Shown here piece after piece: positions 34,603 through 43,116 of a DNA stretch of 64,000 bases. Each line of letters starts with the position of its first letter. Position 1 is the first letter of the stretch. The DNA is from Sphingomonas sp. Root720 (GTDB taxonomy: Bacteria > Pseudomonadota > Alphaproteobacteria > Sphingomonadales > Sphingomonadaceae). The translations under genes were made by a program, and so were the position numbers. The notes below the pieces were generated by a model. It saw nothing but the letters and a program-made list of their open reading frames with translations. It searched no databases and was not told where the DNA came from. The DNA lies in NCBI RefSeq assembly GCF_001428605.1, contig NZ_LMID01000001.1, forward strand, positions 124,001 through 188,000. The letters run 5' to 3'.

Positions 34603-35223
34603 TCAGCCGAGCCCCATCAGGCTCAGCACTTCCTTACGGCTTCGTTCGTCGTCGCGGAAGACGCCCATCATTCGGCTCGTCGTCATCCCGACACCGGGCG
34701 TGCGAACGCCCCGCGCCGTCATGCAGCTGTGGCTGGCTTGGATGACGACGGCGACGCCGACCGGCTCCAGGTGCGTCCATATGCAGTCGGCCACCTCGGC
34801 GGTCAGCCGTTCCTGGATCTGCAGGCGCCGAGCAAAGCCGTGCAGCACGCGTGCCAGCTTGGAAATGCCGACCACCCGATGGTGCGGCAGATAGGCGATG
34901 TGCGCATGGCCGATGATCGGCGCCATATGATGTTCGCAGTGCGACTGGAACGGGATGTCCCGGAGCAAGACGATCTCGTCATAGCCGCCGACCTCCTCGA
35001 AGGTGCGGGTCAGGTGGAGCGAAGGGTCCTCGTCATAGCCCTGGCAATATTCCTTCCAGGCGCGGCCCACTCGCGAGGGCGTATCGAGCAGACCTTCGCG
35101 GGTGGGATCGTCGCCCGACCAACGGATCAGCGTACGGATCGCTTCCTGCACATCCTCTGGTACGGGAATCTTGCCCGCGGGCGTGCCGTGCAGCGCTTCG
35201 TCGTCGTCACCGAGTATCGACAT
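34603..35223 (-). CDS. folE: GTP cyclohydrolase I
   Basis: A 206-residue enzyme that converts GTP to dihydroneopterin triphosphate for folate and other pterins. The zinc-binding FQSHCEHHMAPIIG (around 92-105), GISKLARVLHGFARRLQIQERL and SHSCMTARGVR regions are typical of type IA FolE. ATG 35223. Its place upstream of a photolyase suggests supply of the folate antenna chromophore, or a stress-induced pterin pool, in addition to general folate synthesis. Confidence 0.96.
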   Translation of the reverse strand: MSILGDDDEALHGTPAGKIPVPEDVQEAIRTLIRWSGDDPTREGLLDTPSRVGRAWKEYCQGYDEDPSLHLTRTFEEVGGYDEIVLLRDIPFQSHCEHHMAPIIGHAHIAYLPHHRVVGISKLARVLHGFARRLQIQERLTAEVADCIWTHLEPVGVAVVIQASHSCMTARGVRTPGVGMTTSRMMGVFRDDERSRKEVLSLMGLG

Positions 35224-35283
35224 TCCGCATCCTGTCCTGTTGTTTCGCGTCCGCCTAACGCATGGCGCGCCGGGATGTAAACG

Positions 35284-35859
35284 TCAGCGCGGCCACATTC
35301 GGGCGAATTCCGGTTCCCCGTCGACGAACTGGTGCTTCAGTGCCCCGGCCACATGGAGCAGCAACAGGACGATCAAAGCATAGCCGCCGACCTCGTGCAT
35401 CGCACCGAACAGGCCATGGAGATATTCCTTGCGGTCGTCGGGCAGCGCCATGACGAATCCGACGCGGGGGAAGTCGAACAGGTTGAACAACCGCATCGGA
35501 ATCTCGGGCGCTGCCTTCCAGGCGCTGTCGTGCAGCCACCCGGTCAGCGGCATCCACAGCATGAACGCATAGAGGCCGAAATGGGCGATATGAGCCAGCG
35601 CCCGCTCCCATGCCGCCATGCCCGCCGAAAAAGGCGGCGGCTTATGGCCGAGACGCCACAGGATGCGAAGCAGCACCAGACCGAGCACGGTGATACCGAT
35701 CGATTTATGCGTATCGATCGCGAGGCGGATATTTTCGTCGGGGAGTTTCTCGGCCAACAGGCCGAGCAGCAGATTGCAGATCATTAACACGGCGATCAGC
35801 CAGTGAGCGATGATCGCGGGAGTCGTATACCGCTTCGTAAGCGGGCGTTCATCGGCCAT
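35284..35859 (-). CDS. Cytochrome b561
   Basis: A 191-residue four-helix membrane cytochrome of the bacterial b561 family (CybB-like). Histidines for two haems b appear in TPAIIAHWLIAVLMICNLLLG (His16), IDTHKSIGITVLGL (near 50), HIAHFGLYAFMLWMPLTG and VGGYALIVLLLLHVAGALKHQF. It passes electrons from ubiquinol, and close relatives act as superoxide:ubiquinone oxidoreductase. It heads a possible leftward operon with folE (60-base gap), again pointing to oxidative stress. Confidence 0.92.
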   Translation of the reverse strand: MADERPLTKRYTTPAIIAHWLIAVLMICNLLLGLLAEKLPDENIRLAIDTHKSIGITVLGLVLLRILWRLGHKPPPFSAGMAAWERALAHIAHFGLYAFMLWMPLTGWLHDSAWKAAPEIPMRLFNLFDFPRVGFVMALPDDRKEYLHGLFGAMHEVGGYALIVLLLLHVAGALKHQFVDGEPEFARMWPR

Positions 35860-35967
35860 GGCTATGCTCCGGCGCTGGATTGTTGCGATACGTCAACATT
35901 CCGATCATAGAGCGCGAAACGGCGGATTCCAGCCGGAACGCAGAATGAGTTTTCCGGTCGCGCCTTC

Positions 35968-37413
35968 ATGAAAATGCCGTCCTCGATCGAAGCCCGCTTC
36001 AACGCCTTCTCGCCGCGCCTCAATCCGCGTCCCTTCACCCTGCCCGCGCTATTGCTCCACGGCGGGGCGTTGCTGGCACTGGTCGTGCTGACCGCGCAAG
36101 CCTGGGCACAGCCGGGGATCTTCGCCTGGTCGGTCGGGCTCGTCTATCTGGCATATGACACCGCGCTGCTCGTCTTCGTGGGCGTCCAGACCCTGCCGCT
36201 GCGCCGCTTCACGCCGGCCGAGCCGGATGGCAGCGAACGCCCGACCCTGGCAGTGCTCATCGCCGCACACAACGAGGCGGCGGTGCTCGAACAGACCGTC
36301 CGCGCCCTCCTCGCACAGCAGGACCCGCCCGACATCATTCTGATCGCCGACGACGGATCCACCGACCCGACCCCGCGGACGATGGAGCGCGCCTTCGCCA
36401 TGGCGAAGCCCGCTTATGGCGAGTTGGCCCGATCGCCCGACGTGCCGGCGCTGCGCTGGTTGCGGTTGCCGCACGGCGGCAAGGCACGCGCGCTCAACGC
36501 CGCGCTCGAGGCGATCGACAGCGACATCGTGCTGACGGTCGATGCGGACACCATCCTCGCCCCCGACGCGATAGCGGCGATGCGGACTGCCTTCCACCGC
36601 GAACCCGCGCTGGTCGCGGCGACCGGCCTGCTGCGGCCGATCTGCGACCGCAGCGCCGCCGGGCGGCTGTTCGAATGGTTCCAGACCTATGAATATGTCC
36701 GCAACTTCATCTCGCGCTTCGCCTGGATGCGGGTCGACGGGCTGCTGCTGATTTCCGGCGCCTTCGCGGGCTTCCGACGCAGGGCGGTGGTGACGGTCGG
36801 GGGCTTCGACCCCGAATGCCTGGTCGAGGATTATGAATTGATCCACCGGCTCCATCGCTGGTCGACCGAGAACGGCCTTGGTTGGAAGGTCCGGGTGCTG
36901 GGCGAGGCCCGCGCGCATACCGACGCGCCCGGCCATGTCGCCCCGTTCCTGCGACAGCGGCGGCGCTGGTTCGGCGGTTTCCTCCAGACCCAGTTTTGGA
37001 ACCGCGACATGGTCGGCAATCCACGCTTCGGGCGGCTCGGCACGATGATGCTGCCGGTCAAGGCGTTCGACACCGTCCAGCCCCTGTTCGGCCTCGTCGC
37101 CTTCGCCCTGCTGATCGGCTTCGCAAGCCAGGGGCGTCTGCCCGTTGTCGGCCCGATCCTGGTCGCGATGCTTGCAAAGGTCGTGATCGACCTCGGCTTC
37201 CACCTCTGGTCGATCATGCTCTACCGGCGCTGGTCGGGCGGCATGCTCCCCGAAGGCTGGGGCCGCGTCCTCGCCGCCTCCTTCATCGAGCCGTTCAGCT
37301 TCCAGTTGCTCCGGCATCTCGGCGCCGCCTGGGGCTGGATCGCCTTCCTTACCCGCAGCTCGACCTGGACCAAGGCCCGGCGCGGCGGAATATTGGCAAG
37401 GGCTGCATCCTGA
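35968..37413 (+). CDS. Processive family-2 glycosyltransferase (membrane)
   Basis: A 481-residue inner-membrane glycosyltransferase. Two N-terminal helices (30-75) precede the GT2 domain: LAVLIAAHNEAAVLEQTVRA, IADDGSTDP with the first Asp pair, LTVDADTIL (DxD), VEDYELIHRL (catalytic Asp) and RQRRRWFGGFL (QxxRW). These are marks of processive BcsA/PgaC-like enzymes; C-terminal helices (350-460) form the channel. The product polysaccharide or lipid-linked sugar is unknown. The stop overlaps the next gene as TGATG. Confidence 0.92.
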   Translation: MKMPSSIEARFNAFSPRLNPRPFTLPALLLHGGALLALVVLTAQAWAQPGIFAWSVGLVYLAYDTALLVFVGVQTLPLRRFTPAEPDGSERPTLAVLIAAHNEAAVLEQTVRALLAQQDPPDIILIADDGSTDPTPRTMERAFAMAKPAYGELARSPDVPALRWLRLPHGGKARALNAALEAIDSDIVLTVDADTILAPDAIAAMRTAFHREPALVAATGLLRPICDRSAAGRLFEWFQTYEYVRNFISRFAWMRVDGLLLISGAFAGFRRRAVVTVGGFDPECLVEDYELIHRLHRWSTENGLGWKVRVLGEARAHTDAPGHVAPFLRQRRRWFGGFLQTQFWNRDMVGNPRFGRLGTMMLPVKAFDTVQPLFGLVAFALLIGFASQGRLPVVGPILVAMLAKVVIDLGFHLWSIMLYRRWSGGMLPEGWGRVLAASFIEPFSFQLLRHLGAAWGWIAFLTRSSTWTKARRGGILARAAS

Positions 37414-37901
37414 TGGCCTTTGCGATCCGAGAAGACGACCTCACCGGAGAGCAGACCCGCGCGCTGCTGGCGCTGCATCTGGCCGGGATGCGCGCCCATT
37501 CGCCGCCGGGCAGCGTCCATGCGCTCGACCTGTCGAGCCTCCGCATGCCTGAGATTACGGTCTGGGCGGCCTGGAGCGGGAATAGGATGGCGGGCATCGG
37601 CGCACTCAAGATGCTCGCCGACGGCGGCGGCGAGATCAAGTCGATGCGCACCCATCCGGATTTCCTGCGGATGGGCGTGGCCGCCGCGCTGCTCGACCAT
37701 ATCATCGCCGCCGCGCGAGATCGGGGCGTGCGTCGACTGTGCCTGGAAACCGGCAGCGGGCCCGCCTTCGATCCGGCATTGGCGCTCTACCGGCTCAGGG
37801 GTTTCACCGATGGCGAAGCGTTCGGACACTATGTAGCGACCGCCTTCAACCGGTTCCTGCACCTGGAACTCCACGCATCGATCGAAGGGCCCAGCGAATG
37901 A
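37413..37901 (+). CDS. GNAT-family N-acetyltransferase
   Basis: A 162-residue acetyltransferase. The acetyl-CoA loop is in IKSMRTHPDFLRMGVAAALL (about 74-93; RxGVAxxLL form), followed by GVRRLCLETGSGPAFDPALALY and GFTDGEAFGHY. This subgroup resembles YsnE/PA-type acetyltransferases of small molecules. It overlaps the glycosyltransferase stop (TGATG) and the following gene (ATGA), so the three are an operon; it may acetylate a sugar product, but this is only from context. Confidence 0.9.
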   Translation: MAFAIREDDLTGEQTRALLALHLAGMRAHSPPGSVHALDLSSLRMPEITVWAAWSGNRMAGIGALKMLADGGGEIKSMRTHPDFLRMGVAAALLDHIIAAARDRGVRRLCLETGSGPAFDPALALYRLRGFTDGEAFGHYVATAFNRFLHLELHASIEGPSE

Positions 37902-38197
37902 GCGACGACTATGTCTATGACGAGGCGACCGGCGAATGGGTCAGCGCGGTCGATGCCGGTGCGGAGGGCGCGGGCGCCCCAGGCGTCGAGGTCCGCGATT
38001 CGGTCGGCAATCTCCTCGCCGACGGCGACAGCGTGACCCTGATCAAGGACCTGAAGGTCAAGGGTGCCAACCAGACGCTCAAGCGCGGCACGCTGATCAA
38101 GTCGATCCGGCTGACCGGCGACGAGCAGGAGATCGATTGTCGCTACGAAGGCATCAAGGGCCTGGTGCTGCGGGCGGAGTTCGTCCGGAAAAGATGA
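37898..38197 (+). CDS. PhnA (YjdM) domain protein lacking the zinc ribbon
   Basis: A 99-residue protein whose residues 36-99, VRDSVGNLLADGDSVTLIKD then LKVKGANQTLKRGT and so on, closely match the C-terminal SH3-like domain of E. coli YjdM/PhnA. The normal N-terminal zinc ribbon with two CxxC pairs is missing; instead there is a short YVYDEATGEWVSA segment. The old name alkylphosphonate uptake protein is not supported by function studies. ATG 37898 overlaps the GNAT stop as ATGA. The gene converges on metA. Confidence 0.9.
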   Translation: MSDDYVYDEATGEWVSAVDAGAEGAGAPGVEVRDSVGNLLADGDSVTLIKDLKVKGANQTLKRGTLIKSIRLTGDEQEIDCRYEGIKGLVLRAEFVRKR

Positions 38198-38253
38198 GAT
38201 CGGACGCGGTCGTCGGCATCGAGCAAGCGCATCCGGAAACCGCCCGTCCGACC

Positions 38254-39204
38254 TTACCCCGCCGCCGCTTCCGGCCCCGCGTCATTGGCGACAGTACGGG
38301 CGCCGCCGATCGCGGCGAGGTCGAACGGCGTCGTCCGGTAGATCTCGTTGATCCAGTTGCCGAACAGCAGATGGCCATGGCTTCGCCAGCGATTTTCGGG
38401 GGGTCTCGTCCGATCGTCGCCGGGGAAGTAATTCGCCGGAAGCGGCCCCGTTCCGTCGCGGAAATACTCGTCGGCGAGGGTCCGGGTGTCATATTCGACA
38501 TGGTTGAACATATGGATCGACCGGTGCGACGGATCGCCGAGCAGGCACAGGCCCGTCTCCTCGCTGTCCACGAGCACCTCGAGGCTGCAATCGGCGGGAA
38601 AATCTTCTCGCCGGACCTCTGCCCAGCGTGAGACCGGAACGGAGAAATCGTCCGAAAAACCGCGCAGATAGGGAGACGATGGCGCGAGATTGCGGTGCCG
38701 GAACACGCCGAAAGCCTTCCCGGGCAACAGCCGCTTGGGCACGCCGTGAAAATGATGGACCGCTGCCTGGGCCGCCCAGCAGATGGTGAAACTGCTGTGG
38801 ACATGGGTCTGGGTCCAGTCGAGTACGCGACACAACTCGGCCCAGTAGCCGACCTCCTCGAAGGGCAGGTGCTCGACCGGCGCGCCGGTGATGACGAAGC
38901 CGTCGAAGCGTTCGTCGCGGACTTCCGCCCAAGGGCGGTAGAAAGCCGCCATATGATCGGCCGGGGTATGGCGCGCGACATGATCGGTCATCCGCACCAG
39001 GGTAAGTTCGACCTGCAGCGGGGTCGCGCCGAGCAGCCGGGCGATCTGGGTCTCGGTATCGATCTTGTTCGGCATCAGGTTGAGCAGGCCGATGCGCAGC
39101 GGCCTTATGTCCTGCCGCACGGCGTCGGTCCGGCGCATGACGGCGACGCCCTCCTGCTCGAGGATGGGACGGGCTGGAAGGTCGTCGGGAATCTTGATCG
39201 GCAC
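38254..39204 (-). CDS. metA: Homoserine O-acyltransferase (MetA family)
   Basis: A 316-residue enzyme that activates homoserine by acyl transfer in methionine synthesis. The start [20 protein letters not shown] is the family N-terminus; [35 protein letters not shown] and the nucleophile region [18 protein letters not shown] (Cys) follow, then KAFGVFRHR. It can be succinyl- or acetyl-specific; sequence alone does not settle it. Start GTG 39204 with AAGGA upstream. A structured leader (39272-39344) precedes it. Confidence 0.94.
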   Translation of the reverse strand: MPIKIPDDLPARPILEQEGVAVMRRTDAVRQDIRPLRIGLLNLMPNKIDTETQIARLLGATPLQVELTLVRMTDHVARHTPADHMAAFYRPWAEVRDERFDGFVITGAPVEHLPFEEVGYWAELCRVLDWTQTHVHSSFTICWAAQAAVHHFHGVPKRLLPGKAFGVFRHRNLAPSSPYLRGFSDDFSVPVSRWAEVRREDFPADCSLEVLVDSEETGLCLLGDPSHRSIHMFNHVEYDTRTLADEYFRDGTGPLPANYFPGDDRTRPPENRWRSHGHLLFGNWINEIYRTTPFDLAAIGGARTVANDAGPEAAAG

Positions 39205-39271
39205 GTCGCGTCGTTCCTTGTCGGCAGGGTCGACGCGATGAGGCTTGGTCCGCTTGGTTGCCGGATCGGCC

Positions 39272-39344
39272 ACATCCTCCTCTCGGAGCGCCACCTTGCC
39301 CGGATCGGCAGGTTGGCGTTGGGCGCCGGCCCAACTCTTGATGC
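39272..39344 (-). ncRNA. Candidate SAM-responsive riboswitch (SAM-I-like four-way junction)
   Basis: The metA leader can fold as P1 GCATC/GATGT (39344-39340 with 39276-39272), a single-stranded AAGAG, P2 GTTGGGC-CGGC-GCCCAAC, P3 GCCAACCTGCC... paired with GGGCAAGGTGGC, and P4 CTCC-GAGA-GGAG with a GNRA loop. The ATCAAGAG and CAACC/GGTG elements match hallmarks of class I SAM riboswitches, while P2 is much shorter and lacks the kink-turn. It lies 68 bases before metA, a usual target of SAM control. Confidence 0.5.
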
Positions 39345-39403
39345 TGTTCGCTATCTAGGGCGAAGCGACCTGCTTGGCAATCGTCGAACGACGCGGCTGC
39401 CGT

Positions 39404-40273
39404 TCAGGCGGCCGCCGCGCCCGGCTCGATCGTCTCATGCTCTTCGGCAAGCGCCTGGACCAGCGGCTGGAGCCGGCGGTCGTAGCGGGCGAGCACATCG
39501 GGCGCGCCGACCTGGGCATGGTGGGTGACGAATCCCTCGCCAGTCCACAGGTGGAGCGCGACGCCGGGCTGCTCGGCGACGATCATCGGCCGCTCGTCCG
39601 GGCATTCGGGGTCGATCGGCGCCATTTCCAGCGCGACCTGTGGCGCGGTCGAGGGCGCCACCGCCAGCATCCGGCCATGCCAGCTGGTCGTGATCGAGCG
39701 GTGGATATGGCCCGAGATCATCGTCACGTCGGGCCGGTTGCCGATCGCCTTGTCGAGCATCACCACCCAGGGTTCGGTCGGGTGCGCGGTCATCCAGGGA
39801 ATGCCGGTCTCGATCGGCGGATGATGGAGGACGATCAGCACCGGCTTGCCGGGCATCTCGGCGAGCCGGGCCTTGAGCCAGCCCGCGCGGCGGCGGCAGA
39901 AGGCGCCGCCATGATGGCCTGGGTCGAGCGTGTCGAGGACGATGATCCGCACCTCGGCCTCGTCGATCACATATTGGACGAAGCCGTCTTCGACCGGCAG
40001 GTCGGGAAAGACCTGCTTCATCGCGGCCCGATCGTCATGATTGCCGGTGCAGAGATGGACGGGGAAACCGCAGCCATCGATCAGGCCGCGAAGCCGCTCG
40101 TAGCTGGCGATATCGCCATTGTCGGTCAGATCGCCGGTCAAGAACAGCCGGTCGGGAACGACCGAGAGGCCCTTCACATAATCGATCGCGGAAGCGACCC
40201 GGTGGAAGTTGAGTTCGTCAGGGTTGTCGAGATCGAAGCCGATATGCAGGTCGGTCAGTTGCGCGATCAGCAT
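39404..40273 (-). CDS. Metallophosphoesterase (Icc/CpdA-like phosphodiesterase)
   Basis: A 289-residue calcineurin-like phosphoesterase. Metal ligands are visible in QLTDLHIG (about 5-12), FLTGDLTDNG (near 44-53), CTGNHDDR (near 77-84), VLHHPP and ISGHIHRS. The set matches class III cyclic-nucleotide phosphodiesterases such as CpdA, which hydrolyse cAMP; a different phosphodiester substrate is possible. It is notable that the next operon encodes a protein with two cyclic-nucleotide-binding domains. ATG 40273; a long upstream frame to 40375 is rejected because it lacks similarity. Confidence 0.88.
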   Translation of the reverse strand: MLIAQLTDLHIGFDLDNPDELNFHRVASAIDYVKGLSVVPDRLFLTGDLTDNGDIASYERLRGLIDGCGFPVHLCTGNHDDRAAMKQVFPDLPVEDGFVQYVIDEAEVRIIVLDTLDPGHHGGAFCRRRAGWLKARLAEMPGKPVLIVLHHPPIETGIPWMTAHPTEPWVVMLDKAIGNRPDVTMISGHIHRSITTSWHGRMLAVAPSTAPQVALEMAPIDPECPDERPMIVAEQPGVALHLWTGEGFVTHHAQVGAPDVLARYDRRLQPLVQALAEEHETIEPGAAAA

Positions 40274-40403
40274 GGACTTGGCCCTCTGTACTCGACCGGT
40301 AAACGCGTCCGGCCCCGAAAACGGTCCGCCCATATGATCACCTGCTGCCACGACCGGTTGTGATCTGCTACACAAGCAATCGCAAAAAGCGGTAAACCGG
40401 GGT

Positions 40404-42227
40404 TTAAATACCGGTACCGGCCTGCTTCAGCGCCCTCTCCTCGATATGTTCGACCGCCTTGCCGCGGGCGCGATTGTCACGAACCATCAGCGGCGCGAAG
40501 TCGTTGCGATGATAGTCGTGGCACATCGCGCAGGCCGATGGCACTTCCTTGTGCGCGTCCTGGCCGCCATGGCATTCTTGGCATTTGGCGAGCTTCGGCA
40601 GGTTGACGTCGGCCGATAGCTTGGAGCCCTTCACCGCATGGCAGCTGGCGCAGCTCTCGGTGTCGTGCGCGGCATGGTCGAACCAGCCCTTCATCATGTA
40701 GCGCCGGCTGAGCGCAACCGGAGCGACCGCGAAGGGCGTCGTCGGATTGCCCGTCGCACGGACGGTGTGGCAGTCGAAGCAGGCGCCGCCCTTCGAGAAG
40801 ACCGCCCGGATCGCCTGATCGGCATTGCCTATGTGCATCGCGCTGGTCTGGGCGAAACCGATCCGCTGGCCGGCCGTGGCGAAATCGCCCGGGCGCCGTC
40901 GGTCCATGCCCTGCAGAGCGGCGCTGCGGGGGGCACCGGCGCGATAGAAGGCACGGATGTCGGCGACCACCTGGGCCGGATCGCCGTGCCGCAACGTGCG
41001 GACCGTGCCGCCGACCTGGTCGAAGGCGAGGCTGTGGCAGGCGCCGCAAGCCGGCTCCATCTTCACCGCGACGAAGCTCGACCCGGTCGCGTCGCGGATG
41101 TGACAGTTGGCGCAGTCGAGCGGCGCGCCATAACCCTCGGACTTGCCGAGCGTCTTCGCCATCTGCGCCACCCCGTTGGTGGCCGAAAGATGCAGATCAT
41201 GAGGGAATTTGAGGCCATTATCCTCCTTCGGATTCGCATCGAGCGACACGCGGCGGAAGGACGGCAGGCCGTTGGCACCGGCGAAGCGAATCGTCGGCTC
41301 GAACTGCGGGTGGCCCTTGCCGAAATCGTCGGCATCCTTGAGGGCGGTATCGATCCGCTTGCTCATGTCCCCATGGCAGTTGGTGCAGAAGCGCTCGTCG
41401 GTCACCGGCATCGCCGTCTGGCCCTGATGCTCGGTATGGCATTCGACGCAGCGGCCGGGCTGGATGCCAAACAGCCCCCCGACGAACTGCTTGGTGCCGC
41501 CAACGATACCGGGCGAACCCTTGGCCGCGAGCAGCTTGGCCTTGTCGGCATGGTCGTGGACCTTGGTGTGACAGGCGACGCACGCGGTATCGCGCACCGA
41601 TTCTCCGGCCTTCACATGGCAGGCCTGGCAATTATTCTCGAGCCCCTTGTGCACCTGCGACAATTTGCCCGAAGTCCACAGCTCGTCGGCATGAAAGGCC
41701 ACCTTGCGGCCGTTCTCGGTCGGCTGGGTGTTGATCGACACCAGCGGCCAGGCCAGGAAGATCGCCAGAACCAGCAACACGCCCGCCCAGGCCATGATCC
41801 GCTTGGTCGGCAGTACCGCGGCGAGCGAGAAGACCCTGGCCTCCTCCTTTTCCTCGGAGGCGTTCGAAATCGCGCCAGACCGCTCGACCGTGATGACGAC
41901 CGAACCCTTTTCCTCGCCCTCGCCCGGCTCGACCGACAACGAATGGCTGCCGATGCGGATATCGGCGCCCGGCGATGCGGAGAAGCGCTCATGCTCGGTC
42001 GACTTGCCGTCAACGACGAAAGGCATGCCCGCGGTCGCGACGATCTCGACCGCACCGCCCGCAACGGTGCGGATCACGGCATGGTTCAGGGTCACCGCCA
42101 GATCGGGGAGGTGGATGTCGCTCGAAGGGCTGCGGCCGATGGTCAGTTCGGCCTTGTCGAAGCTCTTGGGGCGGACGATGTCCCGCCCGTCGGCGGTGCG
42201 CGCTACCGTGCGAACGATGAAGCTCAT
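40404..42227 (-). CDS. FHA domain fused to a membrane-anchored decahaem cytochrome c
   Basis: A 607-residue three-part protein. Residues 20-100 form a forkhead-associated domain (LTIGRSPSSDIHLPDLAVTL then NHAVI), which binds phosphothreonine peptides. One membrane helix lies at 144-166 after TKR, giving a cytoplasmic FHA and periplasmic C-terminus. Ten CxxCH haem-binding motifs follow: at 200, 216, 260, 281, 372, 394, 483, 526, 549 and 566. No signal peptidase site is needed because the helix serves as anchor. It would accept or deliver electrons in the periplasm. It is the last gene of the three-gene operon, 10 bases after the cytochrome b gene. Confidence 0.9.
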   Translation of the reverse strand: MSFIVRTVARTADGRDIVRPKSFDKAELTIGRSPSSDIHLPDLAVTLNHAVIRTVAGGAVEIVATAGMPFVVDGKSTEHERFSASPGADIRIGSHSLSVEPGEGEEKGSVVITVERSGAISNASEEKEEARVFSLAAVLPTKRIMAWAGVLLVLAIFLAWPLVSINTQPTENGRKVAFHADELWTSGKLSQVHKGLENNCQACHVKAGESVRDTACVACHTKVHDHADKAKLLAAKGSPGIVGGTKQFVGGLFGIQPGRCVECHTEHQGQTAMPVTDERFCTNCHGDMSKRIDTALKDADDFGKGHPQFEPTIRFAGANGLPSFRRVSLDANPKEDNGLKFPHDLHLSATNGVAQMAKTLGKSEGYGAPLDCANCHIRDATGSSFVAVKMEPACGACHSLAFDQVGGTVRTLRHGDPAQVVADIRAFYRAGAPRSAALQGMDRRRPGDFATAGQRIGFAQTSAMHIGNADQAIRAVFSKGGACFDCHTVRATGNPTTPFAVAPVALSRRYMMKGWFDHAAHDTESCASCHAVKGSKLSADVNLPKLAKCQECHGGQDAHKEVPSACAMCHDYHRNDFAPLMVRDNRARGKAVEHIEERALKQAGTGI

Positions 42228-42237
42228 TGGCGCGTTC

Positions 42238-43116
42238 TCACCAGTAATAGAAGACGGAGACGATGTGGACGAACAGCGCCGCTATCAGGGCAAAGGTCAG
42301 CGGGACGTGGACATAAAGCCACACCTCCAGCAGCGCCTTCAGCCGCAGATGCTTGCGGATCCGCGATAGCGACGAACGCTTGCGCTCCAGCAGCACTTCC
42401 ACATGGTCGAGTGGATCGGCCTCGCCTTCCTTCCGGCTCTGCGCGGCCCGGACGGCCGCCAGCGCGGCGCGATTGCCGCACTTGCCGTAACGGCCGGTCA
42501 GCCGGGCGATCAGCCCGCCGCCGAACGGATCGTCGTCGAGCGACATGCGCACCATCGCCGCGCCGTCGGCATCGAGCGGCTGCGCCGCCTCGTTGAGCTG
42601 GCGATCGATCATCCGCAGATTGTCGAGCATCTGTATCTGGGTCGTCTCGCCGCGGTTCGCCGAGAGCGCTTGCGGCAGGCTCGCATACGCGGCGATGCCG
42701 AAGATGCCCGAGACGATGACGACCATCATCAGCGCATAGGCCAGCGTATGGACGTTCCATCCGAAGTCGAAGCCGGTGTGGAGCGTCGCGATGACGATCA
42801 GCGACAGGCCCAGATAGACATGCGCCGAGGTCCAGCTCTTGAGCGACCAGCGTCCCGGGGTGATCGAACGCTTGCGCAGGCCGAGCATGGTCAGCCAGAG
42901 GATCAGCAGGACCCCGATCGTGCCGGTGACATAGCCATAGATGCTGCCGCCATTAGGCTTGGGCTGGACGTCGTTGAACGCATAGACGATCAACGCGACG
43001 AAGCTGATGCCGAGCGCGATCTTGAGCCATTTATAGCCCTGATGACGCAGGAACCCCTCATGCTCGGAAGCGCGCTCGCGACCGGTGGTCGCTTGCCGTA
43101 GCGATTTGCTGGCCAT
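42238..43116 (-). CDS. Membrane cytochrome b-like subunit of the electron-transfer operon
   Basis: A 292-residue protein with about five membrane helices (30-47, 58-80, 97-112, 122-145, 262-289) and a charged cytoplasmic insert (150-255). His99 and His113, and His270 and His284, are each 14 residues apart on neighbouring helices, which suits two stacked haems b. I do not recognise an exact family. The ATG overlaps the flavoprotein stop as TGATG, and the FHA-cytochrome c gene follows, so it is very likely the membrane link between them. Confidence 0.85.
   Translation of the reverse strand: MASKSLRQATTGRERASEHEGFLRHQGYKWLKIALGISFVALIVYAFNDVQPKPNGGSIYGYVTGTIGVLLILWLTMLGLRKRSITPGRWSLKSWTSAHVYLGLSLIVIATLHTGFDFGWNVHTLAYALMMVVIVSGIFGIAAYASLPQALSANRGETTQIQMLDNLRMIDRQLNEAAQPLDADGAAMVRMSLDDDPFGGGLIARLTGRYGKCGNRAALAAVRAAQSRKEGEADPLDHVEVLLERKRSSLSRIRKHLRLKALLEVWLYVHVPLTFALIAALFVHIVSVFYYW

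Noticed and set aside
40638-42596. 652-codon plus-strand frame opposite the decahaem cytochrome
   Set aside because: Antisense shadow; CxxCH pattern on the other strand is decisive.
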